DNA of 64,000 bases. Origin: Brachypodius melanocephalos. Its lineage: Eukaryota > Chordata > Aves > Passeriformes > Pycnonotidae. Of the stretch, positions 13,427-26,709 are shown piece after piece. Position 1 is the stretch's first letter. Every line of letters starts with the position of its first letter. Made by a program: the position numbers and the translations under genes. The stretch spans positions 30,467,556 to 30,531,555 of the forward strand of contig VZSR01001685.1 in assembly GCA_013398615.1 (NCBI GenBank), in the 5' to 3' direction. The notes beneath the pieces were generated by a model. That model ran no database searches. It was not told where the DNA came from and saw only the letters and a list, made by a program, of their open reading frames with translations.

Positions 13427-14972
13427 GGATTAATAAAGGCGTGTTCCTCCCATCAGCATTTGCATACATGCCATAGAATATAGGAATTTTATTTTCTTGC
13501 CTTTTAAAGGCCTCCTACAAACTAATCTACAGATCTCAAGGATATCCAGACAGTACAATGAAAAACCCTATTCTAAGAGATAATCTTTGGGGTATTCCCC
13601 TCCTGAATTATATGCATTTCACAAAGCAGGATATGTTTATTTCAAGCCTGAAATAGAAATTAACACCTAGAATGAGGATGACCAAAAAGGCGGAAATGGC
13701 AATAAAAGTCCACCAAGTTGATCAAAAACGAAGAGGCTACAGTCATCTATGTAGAGAATGAATATCCAGTTCTGCTGAGTTGCAGGATTCACAGTAAAAG
13801 TTGGATTTATCTAACCTAATAATGTCAAGAATGAAACAAACTTCCATGGAGAGAGATATTTAGGCTTCACAGAGACCTAGGGAAATTTTTATTTGATCAG
13901 GAAGTCTCTATTTGAAAATGGAATTGTTCTTCTTGCTCTTTACTTGTGGGATGATGACTGACCTTTACAGAATAACCAGAGTTTCCTTGAGACACCATGT
14001 TGACATTCACAATGGATAGTTAATATGTGATTGGGAAATCTTCTTAATAGCCACTTTCTGAAACTCCAGGAGTTGGTGTCTGTCTAAGCAAATTCCATGG
14101 CAAAAGCAAGTCCTACAAAATTTTGTACCTACATTTGGATGTGACCTTGTCAGCAGAAGAGCAGAGAAGAAACAGTTTCATTGAAAATTGCAGTTGGCCA
14201 GAAGCATCACCTACCCATGGTTACACATGGTTACCTGCTCATCTCTTATTGTCATGTCAGCTGAATAATTGGTGCAACTAAGATCAGGATATGAAAAGAA
14301 GTGCTCAGTTTTGCAATAATGGCAATGCTGTTAAGAATTTCACATGTGGGTATTGGACAAAGAAGGAAGGGACCCCATCATGTGCTCCTTTTAAGACCTC
14401 TGTGTATTGGAAACAATGTTTCCCTCTCAACAAATGGCTTCTAATTTGGGTGATCAGTGAGGAGCAAGTGAAGAGCAATTTAAAACATACTTGATGTTGC
14501 CATCAGTCTTGTTTAATCTTATGCAGGTACCTATTTAGAGGCTAAGAACAACAGAAATATTAAATGGAGCATATGAAACCAAGCAATGTTTCTGAAATGA
14601 GATGTGAAATTGTTTTGGCACTTTTCTAGGTAACCATCCATGTCTGCACACACCTATTATTAACCATTACAATTTCTTAAAAGATGTTGACCTTGATTCA
14701 CAACACTGCAAAGAAGTGGATGCACTAAGTAGAATAAATGCTGGCACTTCATCAGCCATCACTGAGAAATATGGTGTTGAGTGAGCATCGGCAGCAAAGA
14801 TGAAGCAGACATGAAGGCCTCTGCATTATGGAGAGGAAGCAAAAGCCCCCTCAGAGAGCTGATAGCATCAGTAAGGTAGACAAGTCACTTCCTGAGTGGA
14901 AGCTGAAATTAGATATAATTCTAACAATGTCCACCAGGAAACTACAAAAATGTGTAGGATTCATTTGTTTCT

Positions 14973-15010
14973 AAAAAAAAAAAAAAAGGAAAAAAAAAAA
15001 GAAAAAGAGG
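14973..15010. repeat. A-rich tract
   Basis: Fifteen A, GG, ten A, G, five A, G. It could be an old poly(A) tail or plain slippage; no retroposed sequence is recognisable upstream. Confidence 0.85.
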
Positions 15011-17291
15011 ATGTTTCTCTAAATCTCAAAAGTTAATGTACATGGTGTTTGTTTTCAGCAAGGACTATGACAAAGATTCTGTTGCCTCCAAACTTAATCA
15101 TGTTTTTTATAAATTGCTACCTGATGAGCCATTTATATAAGTGTCCCAAGTTATTTCCTCTGCTGTCTCTCCACCAACAATGTCTAATATGACTTTGTTT
15201 CCTACGATTCTTATCCAGTGCTGCATTGAATATCAACATCCAGTACATAAATCAAATTGAATAAAACCTCACCATGTTTTACCTAATATTTTTATTGTTA
15301 TAATGTCCATAGTTTTGAACATAAATCTGGCTATGACAGCTCCCTTTCTGAGACATTTTATTCTTTCTTGTGTACTACATCAAATTTTTGGTCATTAGCT
15401 ATGGCTTCTCCTTATTAGCCAGATTTTCCACCCTTTTTGTCCCTCCCACTTAGACTGTCAATTCTTTCTCTTGATCCCCTCTACTGCCTTGTTACCTACT
15501 TACATGCCAACCAGGGAACATTGTACTACTAAAGAAATCATTTGGCGATCTTGAATGAATGTTCATATCATTTCAAGTATCTCAAAGTTTCCACTGTACT
15601 CAGATTGATCACCCCCTTACAAGATCAGGTAGAAACTGTTAAGGAGACAATGTCTGGTGCTTATGGTACCACTAGTTTTCATATAATTCTAACTTGTCTA
15701 ATACCTAAATGATTTTCTTGTCCATTTCATGCTGTTATTTACTGTTCTATCAGTAAATTTTTGGTACAATCATTATAGCTACTCCCAATCCTGCACTCTG
15801 GTGAAATTATAGACATAATGGTAACTACGGTCCTATTCCCAGATATGATTTCTATTTACTTAATCGTTGATAAGTGAAAAGTAAATGTGGGAGGAGAGAC
15901 ACTTATTTAGGAGGCTTACTTATCGTAATGAGTCATTGTAAATCAGTACAATTATCACTGGATACTTGGAAGCACTGCTTTCCACCATGTATCCACTGTG
16001 GGGCAAGGGCATACTAATGCTAAAGATCATATTAGCAACCTGCACACCAACTTGGGAGCTTAACTCCCACAATAGGAGAAGGGTGAAGGAGTGCCTGCCT
16101 CAAGAAGATGATCATGTTGAAGCGAAAAGCAGACTGAACTTATTTGGCTGAGTTAACCTGTTAGTCTCTTTAAATGATCACTGTAAGCAATGGAGCATTT
16201 CCTTAATGCCTTCTCTCCTCCCTCCATTACGTCTGTAGCTGCTATTGACAGTTTTGCTTTTGACAGACATATTATCTAATAGTTTCCAAATCAAAAGATA
16301 TATCTTTTTTGAGACCACAAGTTATAGAAACTCTCCTGAGGTGTTCAGCTGAATTTCTATTTTCTAATACCAGTCTTCTTCAGGTCTGTACTTTTTCACA
16401 GAAAGATTTGTACTCCCTGATAGTTTTTTATTTCCTCCAAAGCAAATTTCTTGTGTTTATGTGTTGTTATAAAGCCTAGTGTTCTCATCACATTTCGCTG
16501 ATAGCATATGCAGCAGTCACAGAGTTCAGTGATCCATAAGTGACCATAGATGTAATGACCTCAAATGCCTGCACATCAATGGGCTCAAACACACAAAGAC
16601 TGGATTTGCATCCTAATGGATGTTTGGAAAAATACTTTATAGGCCATAATGAAGCTATATTGTTGTGTAACCACTGTTAATGTGCTTTAGTAATTAGTTT
16701 TGAAACTGTATTTAAGCATTTCAGAATAAATTACCCAAAAGAATTCGAAACTCTTAGAAAGGTGTAACCCACATCTGTCTGATTTAAGGTCTCCAGAGAA
16801 CAGGTGAAGCACTTGCCAGTCCCTTCTAACAGACCTTTGCACACGGTTTTGTTTTCCAGATTTTAGAGAAACTGATACATACCTCTTTTTACATGCAAGC
16901 ACACCTCTTGATATAAATCTGACATTACAATTTTCATAAGAAAATTTTATTTTTGTTTTTAATTTGGAACTTTGAAGGCATTAAAAAGTTGGTTTTTTTC
17001 CTGGATTTATTAGTGTAATAATTCTGAATGTCTGTTCTGAAACTCTACTTTCTGAAAGCCTTTCCACATGGTAATTTTCCTGAAATTAAATACTTTTGCA
17101 AGGCTTCAGTTGTGGCAGTAGGAATATCAATCACATAGGCATATACTGTTTTTATGTATCTGTGTTTCTCCTTTGCTCTCGGTAGAGCTGCTTTTGTAGC
17201 TAAAATTTCATGTCTGTAATCCTATGGAGGAGAGTAAGTATCGTGAATGATAGACACATCTTACATTTCAAAAGCAAAAGTTTGAGCTGTA

Positions 17292-17314
17292 AAGACCACG
17301 TTATGTGTGGTCTT
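17292..17314. repeat. Small hairpin, 8-bp arms
   Basis: AAGACCAC and GTGGTCTT flank a 7-base loop. This is within chance expectation for this length of sequence and is listed for completeness. Confidence 0.6.
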
Positions 17315-17618
17315 CCGTGTATCTACTGAATGTCTAACAAGCAGAAATGAAAACCTCCTAGTGAAAGGGTCTTCTGCTTCATGGAAAGTAGAATTCCAAA
17401 GAGTTAAGTTCTGGATCTGTTAAATTTAATGCTGCTCAACTGCAAAAATTGATTCCAATAAAAAGTGGCTCGTCTATCCCTTCATTTTTACTTAAAGTTG
17501 CCTTCTGAGACCCACTAAAATAAATGTAAGCAAACTGGTTTTAGACTTGTTCCACCCTATGCTCAACAGTGAAATTTGTTTCTACATGAAATTTGTTGTG
17601 ACCTTTAAAAGTTTACTG

Positions 17619-17650
17619 TTAATTAATTAATTAATTAATTAATTAATTAA
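17619..17650. repeat. (TTAA)8 tetranucleotide repeat
   Basis: Eight perfect TTAA units, followed by AATTAATTTT. Each unit is self-complementary, so the tract can melt or extrude easily and is likely to vary in length. Confidence 0.95.
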
Positions 17651-18834
17651 AATTAATTTTGAAACAAAATTGGTCATAAATTTATCAGATTATCGCCAGT
17701 TTTCATTGAAATATTAGGAAAATTAATTAACTGGTTTATGACACTAAAGGAGATCACACAGGGATTAAGGAAAACAGTTGTATTTGATTTCTGTCAGCAC
17801 TTCTGTAACAGAAAACTGCCATTATCATCAACAGAGCTGTGGATATTGGTAAAGAAAGCAAGAAATACACGCACTCATAGATCATAGTCTAAGATCCATT
17901 TATGCTGGAATGTGAGGATTGCATGTGAAATATATTAATATGAGTGATAAGACTGACTAAAGGCTGCAAGGCTAAGTACAAGCTAAGTACAGTCTACCCT
18001 CTATCCTCTGGTGATCCTCTGTCTCCAGCATCAGTGTTGGCTGTTTGTACCCAGAGTGTTGCTCAGTTGTGTTGCTTCCTGCGATTGCCTGAGCTGCCTC
18101 TGCAGACTCCTTCTGTGTGTGTGTATAGGCTTGTATTTGTGTCACAAACATGGGGCTGTGTTAACTCATCCAGCTTTAAGGGAAAAACTATTGTATTCTT
18201 TGGTGGAGTCTAAAATGAAATTAATTCAGCTCCTGGAATAGTACTAAAAAGGTGATTTTCTGTGGGCTTGTTTAATGAACAGCTGCTTCCTATTAAGGGA
18301 AGGGTAGAGCCCCTTTTTCCATTTTACACAGGAAGCTTAGGATTAATTAAATGAATTATTCTACAGGGTAATTAATAGCCTTTGGAGTTTTCCACATCCC
18401 TACAAGTTTGCAAATCAGTTATCATGCTCACAAACATAAGCTCTCTCTGCTTTCCTTGTCACTTGTTTCAAAGCAAAAGCTGAGTGCATTCTTATCGCTC
18501 ACTCTGCAAACAGAAGGATACACGAAATGGTAAATGAAAAAATCACATTACATGTATAGTCTTGCATAAAATGAGAATATCTTACTCTCAGAGTCATGCT
18601 GTATTCAGACTGGGGATTTAAAATTACAAAAAAAAGTAATACACTAATGCCTGTAGAGCTGAACTGATGCTTCTTTTCCTTGTAACACCTCAGTAAAGTC
18701 CTCGTGTGAAGCAAAGCCTTGTTACCTTCTGAGATGACTAAGTAGGCCTTGAGGTTTGCACCTACTTTATATTTAGCTGTTCTTTAGAAATAAGATAATT
18801 TTTAATAAATTGCCTTCAGTACTAATACATTTGG

Positions 18835-18860
18835 TTTTTTTTTTTCTTTTTTTTTTTTTT
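18835..18860. repeat. T-rich tract
   Basis: Eleven T, C, then fourteen T. Simple homopolymer sequence. Confidence 0.85.
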
Positions 18861-19604
18861 AATTGCCCCAGTACAGCTGATTGGAACAATTGTTGCTGTG
18901 ATACTTATATTTTCTTCCTACGTATTTATACTACATTTACTCTCTTGCATTTTGTCAATCTTAACTCCTACTGGCAGTTTGGTTAGAAAGTTTGCTTTGT
19001 GTCCATTTTAAAAGGACTCTGTAAATTGCAGAGGATTACATCTAGAAAAGCTGGGAAAGAAACATCCTCTTCCTCAGAAGATGCTGAAGCTGGTGAGGTT
19101 TTAATCAAGTAGAAGTTGAGCTCAGTGTGGTACCTGCTGAGTAAAAAGCTGTGGATGGTATTATAATATTCTTATATCTAAGAGTCCTTTCCAGCTTTAA
19201 AAAGCTACATAATCATGTACTGCTTCTTCCCTTGAAACATGTGAATTTTAAGTGCTGTTCTCTCATGAACAGAGGGTGCAATCTTCTTCAAAATCTAAAT
19301 AAGACCCTGCATTTAAAGACCCAAAAGCCTTGTGAAAGATCATTCTTCAATATCAGCTGCCTAATCTCCTTTAGATATTTTAAATACTAAATGTGATAAT
19401 CCACATTAATACCCTTGAGACTAAAATATCTTTGGGTTTCATATCCATCAGGTATCATTTGAAAAGGTTGTAATTAAGCTGAGTGGGGACTTTGGAGACC
19501 GAAGACCTCATGAGGTTCTATTCAAGCTTCAGGCCACAGTGAGGCAAAGGTATTACCAAAACCAAACATCAGGCCATAGAGGGAAAATATGTATTGCTAT
19601 ATGC

Positions 19605-19707
19605 ATAATAAAAAAAAGCATAGATGATAAATAATAAAATTAAACATAATAACATTAAATAATAATAATAAAAAGAAATTAATATAATAAAACATGCATT
19701 ATTATAA
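19605..19707. repeat. AT-rich low-complexity tract with AAT units
   Basis: About 100 bases composed almost only of A and T, with irregular AATAAT and ATAAA units. No gene signal is present. Confidence 0.8.
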
Positions 19708-21819
19708 CCCCTCAAATGCATTTCTTCACTCTTCCTCTTTCAGGGATATGAGTGGAAAGAGGGGAACTGCACAGTGTTCATATTATTTGACCTTGTGCTC
19801 AAAGGCATCACAACTCAGTGTTTAATCAGAAAAATTGTAGCTTCTCAATCTCCCTGTAAAATGTTATTTGCAAACCCTGTAAGACTACGAGTTTGAGCAG
19901 TGGGATTGGCTCCATCTCCTGGGCAGGTCTCACAGGATCTTTTGGAGATGGAGACTGTCCTGGGGAATACTGAGGAGGCACGTACTGAAGGGACTGCTGT
20001 AGATTCAACTGTCTTTTACAGGGCCTTGCTTGAAAATGAGAATTTTTTGAGAGATCATCTTGTTTCTGTGGGCTCAGCAGTATCAGTTCTTTCCCTCCCT
20101 ACCACCAAAACAAGTGAGAAGTTATCTAAAATTCACTTTGACTATAATAGCAAACAGGTTTGATCTGAACTGCATTCAGACTTCAAATTGAATGTCTTTG
20201 TATTAACTAATTATTAAGACATTATTAATTTTTAGAGATTCATTTAAAGATCCACTATAATTGTGTTTTTAAAGAAAAACTTCCTGTAATTGTTTCCCAT
20301 GGAGAAGGTCCCCTAAAGGAAAGCATCAGCCCTTAGACCACTACTTACACAGTCCTCTGGACAAACAAAGTTTATCTGGAAGAGGGACAGGGATGGTGCT
20401 CTCCATTTCAAAGGATTTTCTATTATTTTCATCTCCTTCTTTCCTTCCTATTGTTCTGTGTGATTTTCTTTGTTCTTTGTAATGCCATTCCCTTAAGGTC
20501 AACCTATTGTTATTCTGGAGTGTGATTGAGATATCAGGCTGAGTCATGCAGTGTTTGCCAACTCCACACCTTTCAGCAGTCTGACACAGAGAGTGGAGGT
20601 AAAACAGCTCTTTGTGATTATTACTGCTTCCTACATGAAAGCTGTTTTTAAAAAAGAAAATGTGTGAGAAAAGGAGCTGTAAAGAAAATTACTTTTCAAT
20701 GCGTTTTCTTTGAGTTTCCGTAAGTCTGTAATGAAACTGCAGATGACCAAGGCCAGCAGCATTCACAATTAATACAATGGTATCACAGGCATGTAAGTTT
20801 AAGAGAGAGAACAGGAATGAATTCAACAAGGAAGCATATACTAAATTCACTGAGGATGCAGAGTAAGAATCGATAAGAAAAAATAGTTAAAATAATCTGA
20901 GAGATTACTGAAGATCTGTCTTTCATTTCAGAAATAAAATTTTACACTAACTATATGCAAAAAACCCCTTACCAGAGAAGAAAAAGATTATGCAAAGCCT
21001 AGCTTGTGTGAACCATATTTACTGTGAGCCATTATTTGAGACACCAACCCTGATTTTGTTTGCAGCAATCTTGTTCCCAAATTATTTTGCATTTCCTTTA
21101 AACAGTTTCTAACAACTACATGAAACGCCTGTATTGCAGCCCAAATGCTCAAAAGGCGAATCCTGAGATAGTTGCATGTGTGGTGGTGAGGTACTTGTTG
21201 ACTCAAAATTTTTCCACCTAACTGACATTAAGAAACTGTTAGAAAGAAAACATTTATATTTCTGATAAGGAAAAATGCTGCAGATCTGACTGTGACTGAA
21301 CTAAAGCTCTGGCTAGATATATAAGCATGTGTTTACTTTTGTTATCTTGGATCTACAAAGCAAATTTTGATAACTAGATCCAAACAGAACACTATTTTTC
21401 TTTTTCCTTCCCTTTCAGATTTGCCCTTGCAGTCATTGCCCAAAATTCCCTCCCCCAGTCCCTGATGTATCACAGATGCCAGAGATGCTTTCAGGCTACC
21501 CAAGCCTTGGTATTTTAGGTGAGGTTTGTAAACACTCCTTTGGTGAGGAGGGGAGCAGCAGGAATAACTGTACTTAAAAGTGGCTGATTTCAAACTGGGT
21601 GAATCCTGATATTGTGAGAGGAAAACCATTGATCTAACTCTTCAGCCTGCACCTCTGTCATCTCGAGACTTTGGTAAACGTAAGAAAAATTCTTTCAAAA
21701 TATGTAGGTTCAGACTTACCTGTGTTACTATTGCTATAAAAAGATTGCTATAGCTAATGATTTGCCCAAATGGTCACACTGACCCTGCTGTGCCTTGTGC
21801 TGTTGTCATAGTGATGCTG

Positions 21820-23790
21820 TTGTGGGTGTTTCCTGACCAGGGGGAGGAGGTGGATGAAGCCTTCTGGATGCAGCTTGAAGCAGCCTCAAAGTCACAGGAA
21901 TCCATTCTCGTGGGGGACTTTAACTACCCTGACCTCTGCTGGAGAAGCAACACTGCAAAACACAAATAGTCCAGGAGGTTCCTGGAAAGCACTGATGACA
22001 AATTCCTGTCATAGGTAGTCAGGGATCCCAGAAAGAATGGTTGGCTGCTCAGCCTCATACTGACAAACAGGAAAGGCCTCACTGGGGATGTGAAGGTTGG
22101 GAGGCAGCCTTGGCTTAAACAATTATAAGATTGTGGAGTTCGGTATTCAGGCAAGGAGGAAGCAGGACGGCACATAGAGATTGCAGCCATGGACTTCAGG
22201 TGAACTAACTCTATCCTCTTCAGGGATCTTCTTGGAAAAATACCATGGCAACAGGCCCTGCATGGGAGAGATCCAAGAGAGCTGGATGATTATTAAAGAT
22301 CACTTCCTCCAGGCTCAAAAAAGATGCATCCTGATGAGCAAGAAATGAGGTAAAGGAGGAAAGAGACCCGTGTGGATGAATAAAAGTCTTCTGTTGTTAT
22401 TCAAGTGTAAGCAGGAAACACACAGGAGATGGAAGCAGGTCAGGGAACTTGGAATGAATACAGAGATTGTCAGAGTAAGAAGAAATGAGACAAGGAAGGC
22501 CAAGGCCCATCTGGAATTTAACCTGGCCAAGCACAACAAGGAGGGCTTTCCCAAACACATCAGTAGCAAAAAGAAAAGTAAGGATAATGTGGGCCCATTA
22601 CTAAATGGAGGGGAGAACCCTGGTAACTGAGAGTGCAGAGGAGGCAGAGTTACTAAATGCCTTTTTTGCATTGGTCTTCACTGGCAAGACCACCCTGCAG
22701 GAATTTCTGACCCAAGAGATCAGAGTAAAGGGATGTTGGAAGAAAAACCTTTGTCAAAGAGGATTGGGTTGGAGAGCACCTAGGCAAAACTGAAATCCAG
22801 AAGTCCGTGGTCCCTGTCAGCATCCATTCATCAGTGCTGGTGGACACCCATAGCAAGGTTGCTCGGCATCGTCTCTGAAAGATCGTGGCAATCAAGAGAG
22901 ATGCCTGAGGGCTGGAGGAAAGCAAATGTCAGCCCAGTCTTCAAAAGGGGCAAGAAGCAGGAGCCAGGGAACTACTGGTCAATCACCTCACCTCAACCCC
23001 CGGAAACGTGATGGAATGTCTCTTTCTGGAGGCAAACTCTATCCACATGGATTATAAGAATGTGATCAGGAGTAGTCAGCATGGATTAATTAAGGGAATA
23101 TCATACTTGGACAGCCTGATTGCCTTCTATGATGAAGCAGCTTCCAGGGTGGATGAGGGGAGAGCAATGGATATTTTCTATCTCGACTTCAAGACTTTTG
23201 ACACTGTGTCTCATGACATCCTCAGAGGCAAACTCAGNNNNNNNNNNNNNNNNNNNNNNNNNNNNNNNNNNNNNNNNNNNNNNNNNNNNNNNNNNNNNNN
23301 NNNNNNNNNNNNNNNNNNNNNNNNNNNNNNNNNNNNNGGGTCCTGGTGGACAACAAGCTGTCCATGTGTGTCCTTGTGTGTGCCCTTGTGGCCAGGAAAG
23401 TCAGTAGTATCCTGGGGTGCATTAGAAAGAGCATTTCCAGCAGGTTGAGGGAGGTCATCCTGCTTCTTTAATCAGATCTGGTGAGGCCACACCTGGAGTG
23501 CTGTGTCCAGTTCTGGGCTCCTCAGTACAAGAGACACATGGAGCTCTTGGAGCGGATCCAGTGCACGGCTACAAAGGTGATGAGAGAACTGGAGCCTCTC
23601 ATGAAGAAAGGCCTAGAGAGCTGAGCCTGTTCAACCTTGAGAAGAGACAGCCAAGGTGGCCTGTAAGCATGGATGTCTGTAAGCATCTGAAGGGTGGGAG
23701 TCAAGGGGATGTTCCCAGGCTCTTCTTGGTAGCATGAAGCAATAGGACAAGAGGCAATGAGCAGAAACTGATGATAGAGGAAACTCTATC
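21820..23790 (+). pseudogene. CR1 ORF2 remnant (endonuclease and reverse transcriptase)
   Basis: The gene once encoded the endonuclease plus reverse transcriptase that copies CR1 RNA into the genome. The endonuclease part is readable in frame 1 from about 21820 but has in-frame stops at 21967, 22012 and 22126 where the reading otherwise continues in family-like sequence. The linker region around 22880-22990 reads in frame 2, and the fingers/palm part resumes in frame 1 from 23008 to the gap at 23238. The catalytic YADD/FADD-type motif is not visible because it would lie in the gap. After the gap the C-terminal part has a stop at 23469-23471 in what is usually an open stretch. It cannot make a functional protein. 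Confidence 0.93.
23238..23337. other. Assembly gap (100 N)
   Basis: Exactly 100 Ns, a common placeholder length for a gap of unknown size. It interrupts the CR1 reverse transcriptase. The flanks correspond to positions in CR1 ORF2 that are normally about 170-190 codons apart, so the true gap is probably nearer 0.5 kb than 0.1 kb, unless the copy has a deletion there. Protein translations across the gap are meaningless. Confidence 0.99.
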
Positions 23791-25601
23791 TGAATATGAG
23801 GAAAAACTTCTTTACTGTCTGGGTGAGTGTGCACTGGAACACATTGCCCAGAGAGGTTATGGAGTCTCCCTCACTGGAGATATTCAAGAACTATCAGTGC
23901 GGTCATGAACCAGAGTGATTTACTTCTCTTTGAAAAGCTGTACATCTGAATATCCTCAATCTCCCACTATGTGCTTATTTCCTAAATCATAGCCACTACT
24001 TGTGGGTTCTCTCTGAACAATGTTTTGCCCTTGAAGCCCACAACAAAAAAATTTCTGAAACAACTCCAGTTTTCTTTCCTACAGGGGGTAAAAATAACAC
24101 ATGTTCTTGCTTTCACTGAGAAACATGATATGAGTGACTGGTAGTGGGAAATCTCTATATTCTTCTGAGTTTGAAAGCTGATTCATAAATCACACTGATT
24201 TAGACAAAAAGTGTCCATTGAAGTGCCTTCTAGAGTTCCTGCTGATTAATTTCCTTACATATTGATTTCTTCAGTGACTTGTATCTACCAAACCAGTCTC
24301 ATTGCTGTTAATGATCTCTGTAGACTAGAGAGGTTTACTCTCAACAGCACTAAGTTTGTGTGAGATTATCTTGAAGAAATCTCTTCTCACTGCAGAGTGG
24401 AATTTCTATCCTAAACCAGAGAAGATAGTAATAATATTTACTTTTCCAGAGAAAATATGCTTTCCACAACAGGAAATTAAATTCAACGTTTCAGTTCCTT
24501 ATATTGCTCAAAAACAGTGCAATACCCTAAGATGGATTCCACCAGCTAAGCAACAGTTGGATGGAAGAATTCTCAGGATGTGGTGGGAGTTGACCACACA
24601 GTGTCATCTCACTTCAGTCAGCACTAAGGATGAGTATTTGCTTACTGAATATACTATGATGCTCTTAAAACTTGAGGATCTTGAAAATTCCATTGTTCTC
24701 TACATAAGAATAATCTTTAAAAGAAAACAATGAAATTTGATCATTGGAAATGAAACTTTCCACAGAATTTCTGCCTGGTGAAAAAAAATCTTCAATGTCC
24801 CATCCCATTCCTTGTGTATTGTTTAATGTTAATGAAAATTGGCCAGGTTCCTTGTCCATAAGCAGGAACATTCCAGTGGTGATGTATTGTGTGTTTGAAG
24901 GTTAGTAAAATATTTGGGAGTTCTTCTGTGTCACTTGCTAGGTTTTTGCTGTTGGAGCAACATGGGTTTGTAGCAGCCGTGAAGTTTCTAGAGTTTACTA
25001 ATAAAAAACCCATACATATATAAGAATGAAAGGACTTGAAGAGCAAAGTAAAATAAAGGTAATGCTTGTACAATGATTGGAGAATTAATATTTGTTCCTA
25101 TATTTTTCCCAGATATTTTCTTCTGTTTTCTGTGTTCCATTAAAAGATTCTATTCTGTTACTACCATATAATCCATGTGAAAAGTTTGGTTACCTATTTA
25201 CAAGTACACTTTCACTTACCCCCAGGCTCCATATGAATATACCTGTTACTATAACACAGGTTCTCTAGCAATGTTATGTCTGTTTGTGTCCTATGGAATT
25301 CTAATCCTACATCTGCATCTTTTTAGGATAATGTGATGCTAATAAAGGAGAAAAAATTATGAAATATCTTCTGTGTAACAGATATTGTAAAGAAGACGTT
25401 ATGAATGTTCAATTTAATTCTGAAGGACTTTTATAGCTGATTTCCACCACTTTTTAATGTTTTTTCAAAAAAATGTGATCTATTAAGAAAAAAAATCTAT
25501 GGAAGTTGAATTTCATGGGTTCATTCTGGGAAGGTTCACACTGAAGTAGATGTATTATCTATCATTCAGTACTGTACTTGGCAAAAAAATTCCAGTGACT
25601 C

Positions 25602-25619
25602 ATCATGAATATTCATGAT
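25602..25619. repeat. 18-bp perfect palindrome
   Basis: ATCATGAATATTCATGAT is fully self-complementary. One such palindrome in 64 kb is only mildly unexpected. A dimeric transcription-factor site is possible but unsupported. Confidence 0.8.
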
Positions 25620-26687
25620 ATGAAATAAAAACCATCATGGTTGTCAAAATATGCTCCTAATTTCACACAATCAAATAAATAAAGAGAACGAGTTATAAAT
25701 GCCTTTCAAGTATATGATAAATATGATATATATGATGAAGAGCAAGTTTGTGCAAGACCTCATTTTCAGATCAGCATCCCATACTATTCACATCAACAAG
25801 TTCTTGTCAGGGAAAGTAAATGTTTCACAAACTTTGTTCAAACACTGGTTCATAGGTTATTTGAGAATCAATCTCTATCCAAGCTCATACACATTATTTT
25901 CACATTTAACTTTGCTATATTACTTTGTGGGTTTATCATTTAACATTAAAAAAAGAGTGTTGAAATGCTCTATTTGCAAAACTAAACAGACTGGAAGGAA
26001 AAATAAAAATGTAATAGCTCAGGAAAGTGCATTTGACATTTATGAGTGATTTGAATTTGAATATCTGCATTTGCCAGACCACAAAGGAAAAAAGTAGGAG
26101 GCTACAAGTGCAGAAGTTTCCTGTGGTTCTTCTTTTGTAATGAGCTTCAGAGGAAGGAACTTTGTACTCCAACAGGCTCTGTAAAGCTGTTCAGTCCCTG
26201 CCTACATCAAGACTGCATGGTGATGCAGCTTGGGAAAGCTTTCTGGGCATTAATTATCCTTGCTCTCCTATCTGTTTACACATCCACAGCATAAAGACCA
26301 TGTCCCTTTACCTGCAGCTTAAAAAAACAGGAAAGCTTTGGTACACTGTATGTTCAAATAAATTGCAGATCCTTTCTTATTGGAGGCAGAGTTTGACAGT
26401 AGTTGCTGTTGGAGGTAATTATATATAATACATCCAAGCCAGTTTTGCCCAAACCAGGAGTTCTCCATTTCCTCAGTGTGGATCACAACCAAACAGAGGG
26501 ACTCCTTTTCAGTTTCAAGTACTATGGGACAAATAACAACCCTACAACATCATTTTTTACAAGGAGTTTTGATGTCTTTTCTTTGATATCTTTTAGAATA
26601 AAATAAACCCAGGCAATACTTAGGACAAGGAAACCCAACAGACAAATTTCTACAGAACACTATATGTGCTGACTAAACTGTGAATTG

Positions 26688-26709
26688 TTCATGGTCTGTG
26701 GACCATGAA
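26688..26709. repeat. Perfect hairpin, 9-bp arms, 4-base loop
   Basis: TTCATGGTC and GACCATGAA flank TGTG. Within chance expectation for the window; listed for completeness. Confidence 0.7.

Larger units (their letters stand above)
11421..17618. other. Unique AT-rich non-coding stretch
   Basis: No gene is seen. The longest open frame is about 108 codons on the minus strand (12113-12439), low-complexity and without a domain. There are T runs near 12489-12503, an A-rich tract at 14973-15010 and a 10-bp hairpin at 13400-13426. Local base composition is AT-rich throughout with many stops in all frames. Confidence 0.7.
17651..21819. other. Unique non-coding stretch upstream of the CR1 copy
   Basis: No gene is supported. 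It contains a T-rich tract (18835-18860), an AT-rich AATn-like tract (19605-19707) and a TAATTA-rich patch near 18335-18375 that is discussed as a possible enhancer. The open frames, up to about 95 codons, have no recognisable domains. A faint CR1-tail likeness at 19169-19215 was not called. Confidence 0.65.
21820..23915 (+). mobile_element. CR1-type LINE retrotransposon, 5'-truncated and decayed
   Basis: This is a non-LTR retrotransposon of the CR1 clade, the dominant LINE of birds. Translated pieces in order match the CR1 ORF2 protein: the endonuclease motif GDFNYPDLCW (about 21916-21945), a stretch ending in LTNRKGLTGDVKVG, the linker EMPEGWRKANVSPVFKRG, the reverse transcriptase motif DFKTFDTVSHDI, and, after a run of Ns, the C-terminal part with RPHLECCVQFWAP. 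The 3' end fades into unique sequence near 23915 without the usual 8-base tail repeats, so the 3' end is also incomplete. The exact 5' boundary is uncertain (21757-21830). Copies like this are normally dead on arrival; this one has stops and frame changes throughout. Confidence 0.95.

Noticed and set aside
19169..19215. AGAGTCCTTTCCAGC resembling a CR1 3' end
   Set aside because: Similarity is limited to about 20 bases and no tail or upstream CR1 sequence is seen.
22315..22925. Minus-strand frames of 90-118 codons
   Set aside because: They are antisense shadows of the CR1 ORF2 remnant.
23008..23458. Frames spanning the run of Ns
   Set aside because: Translation through an assembly gap of unknown size is not meaningful.
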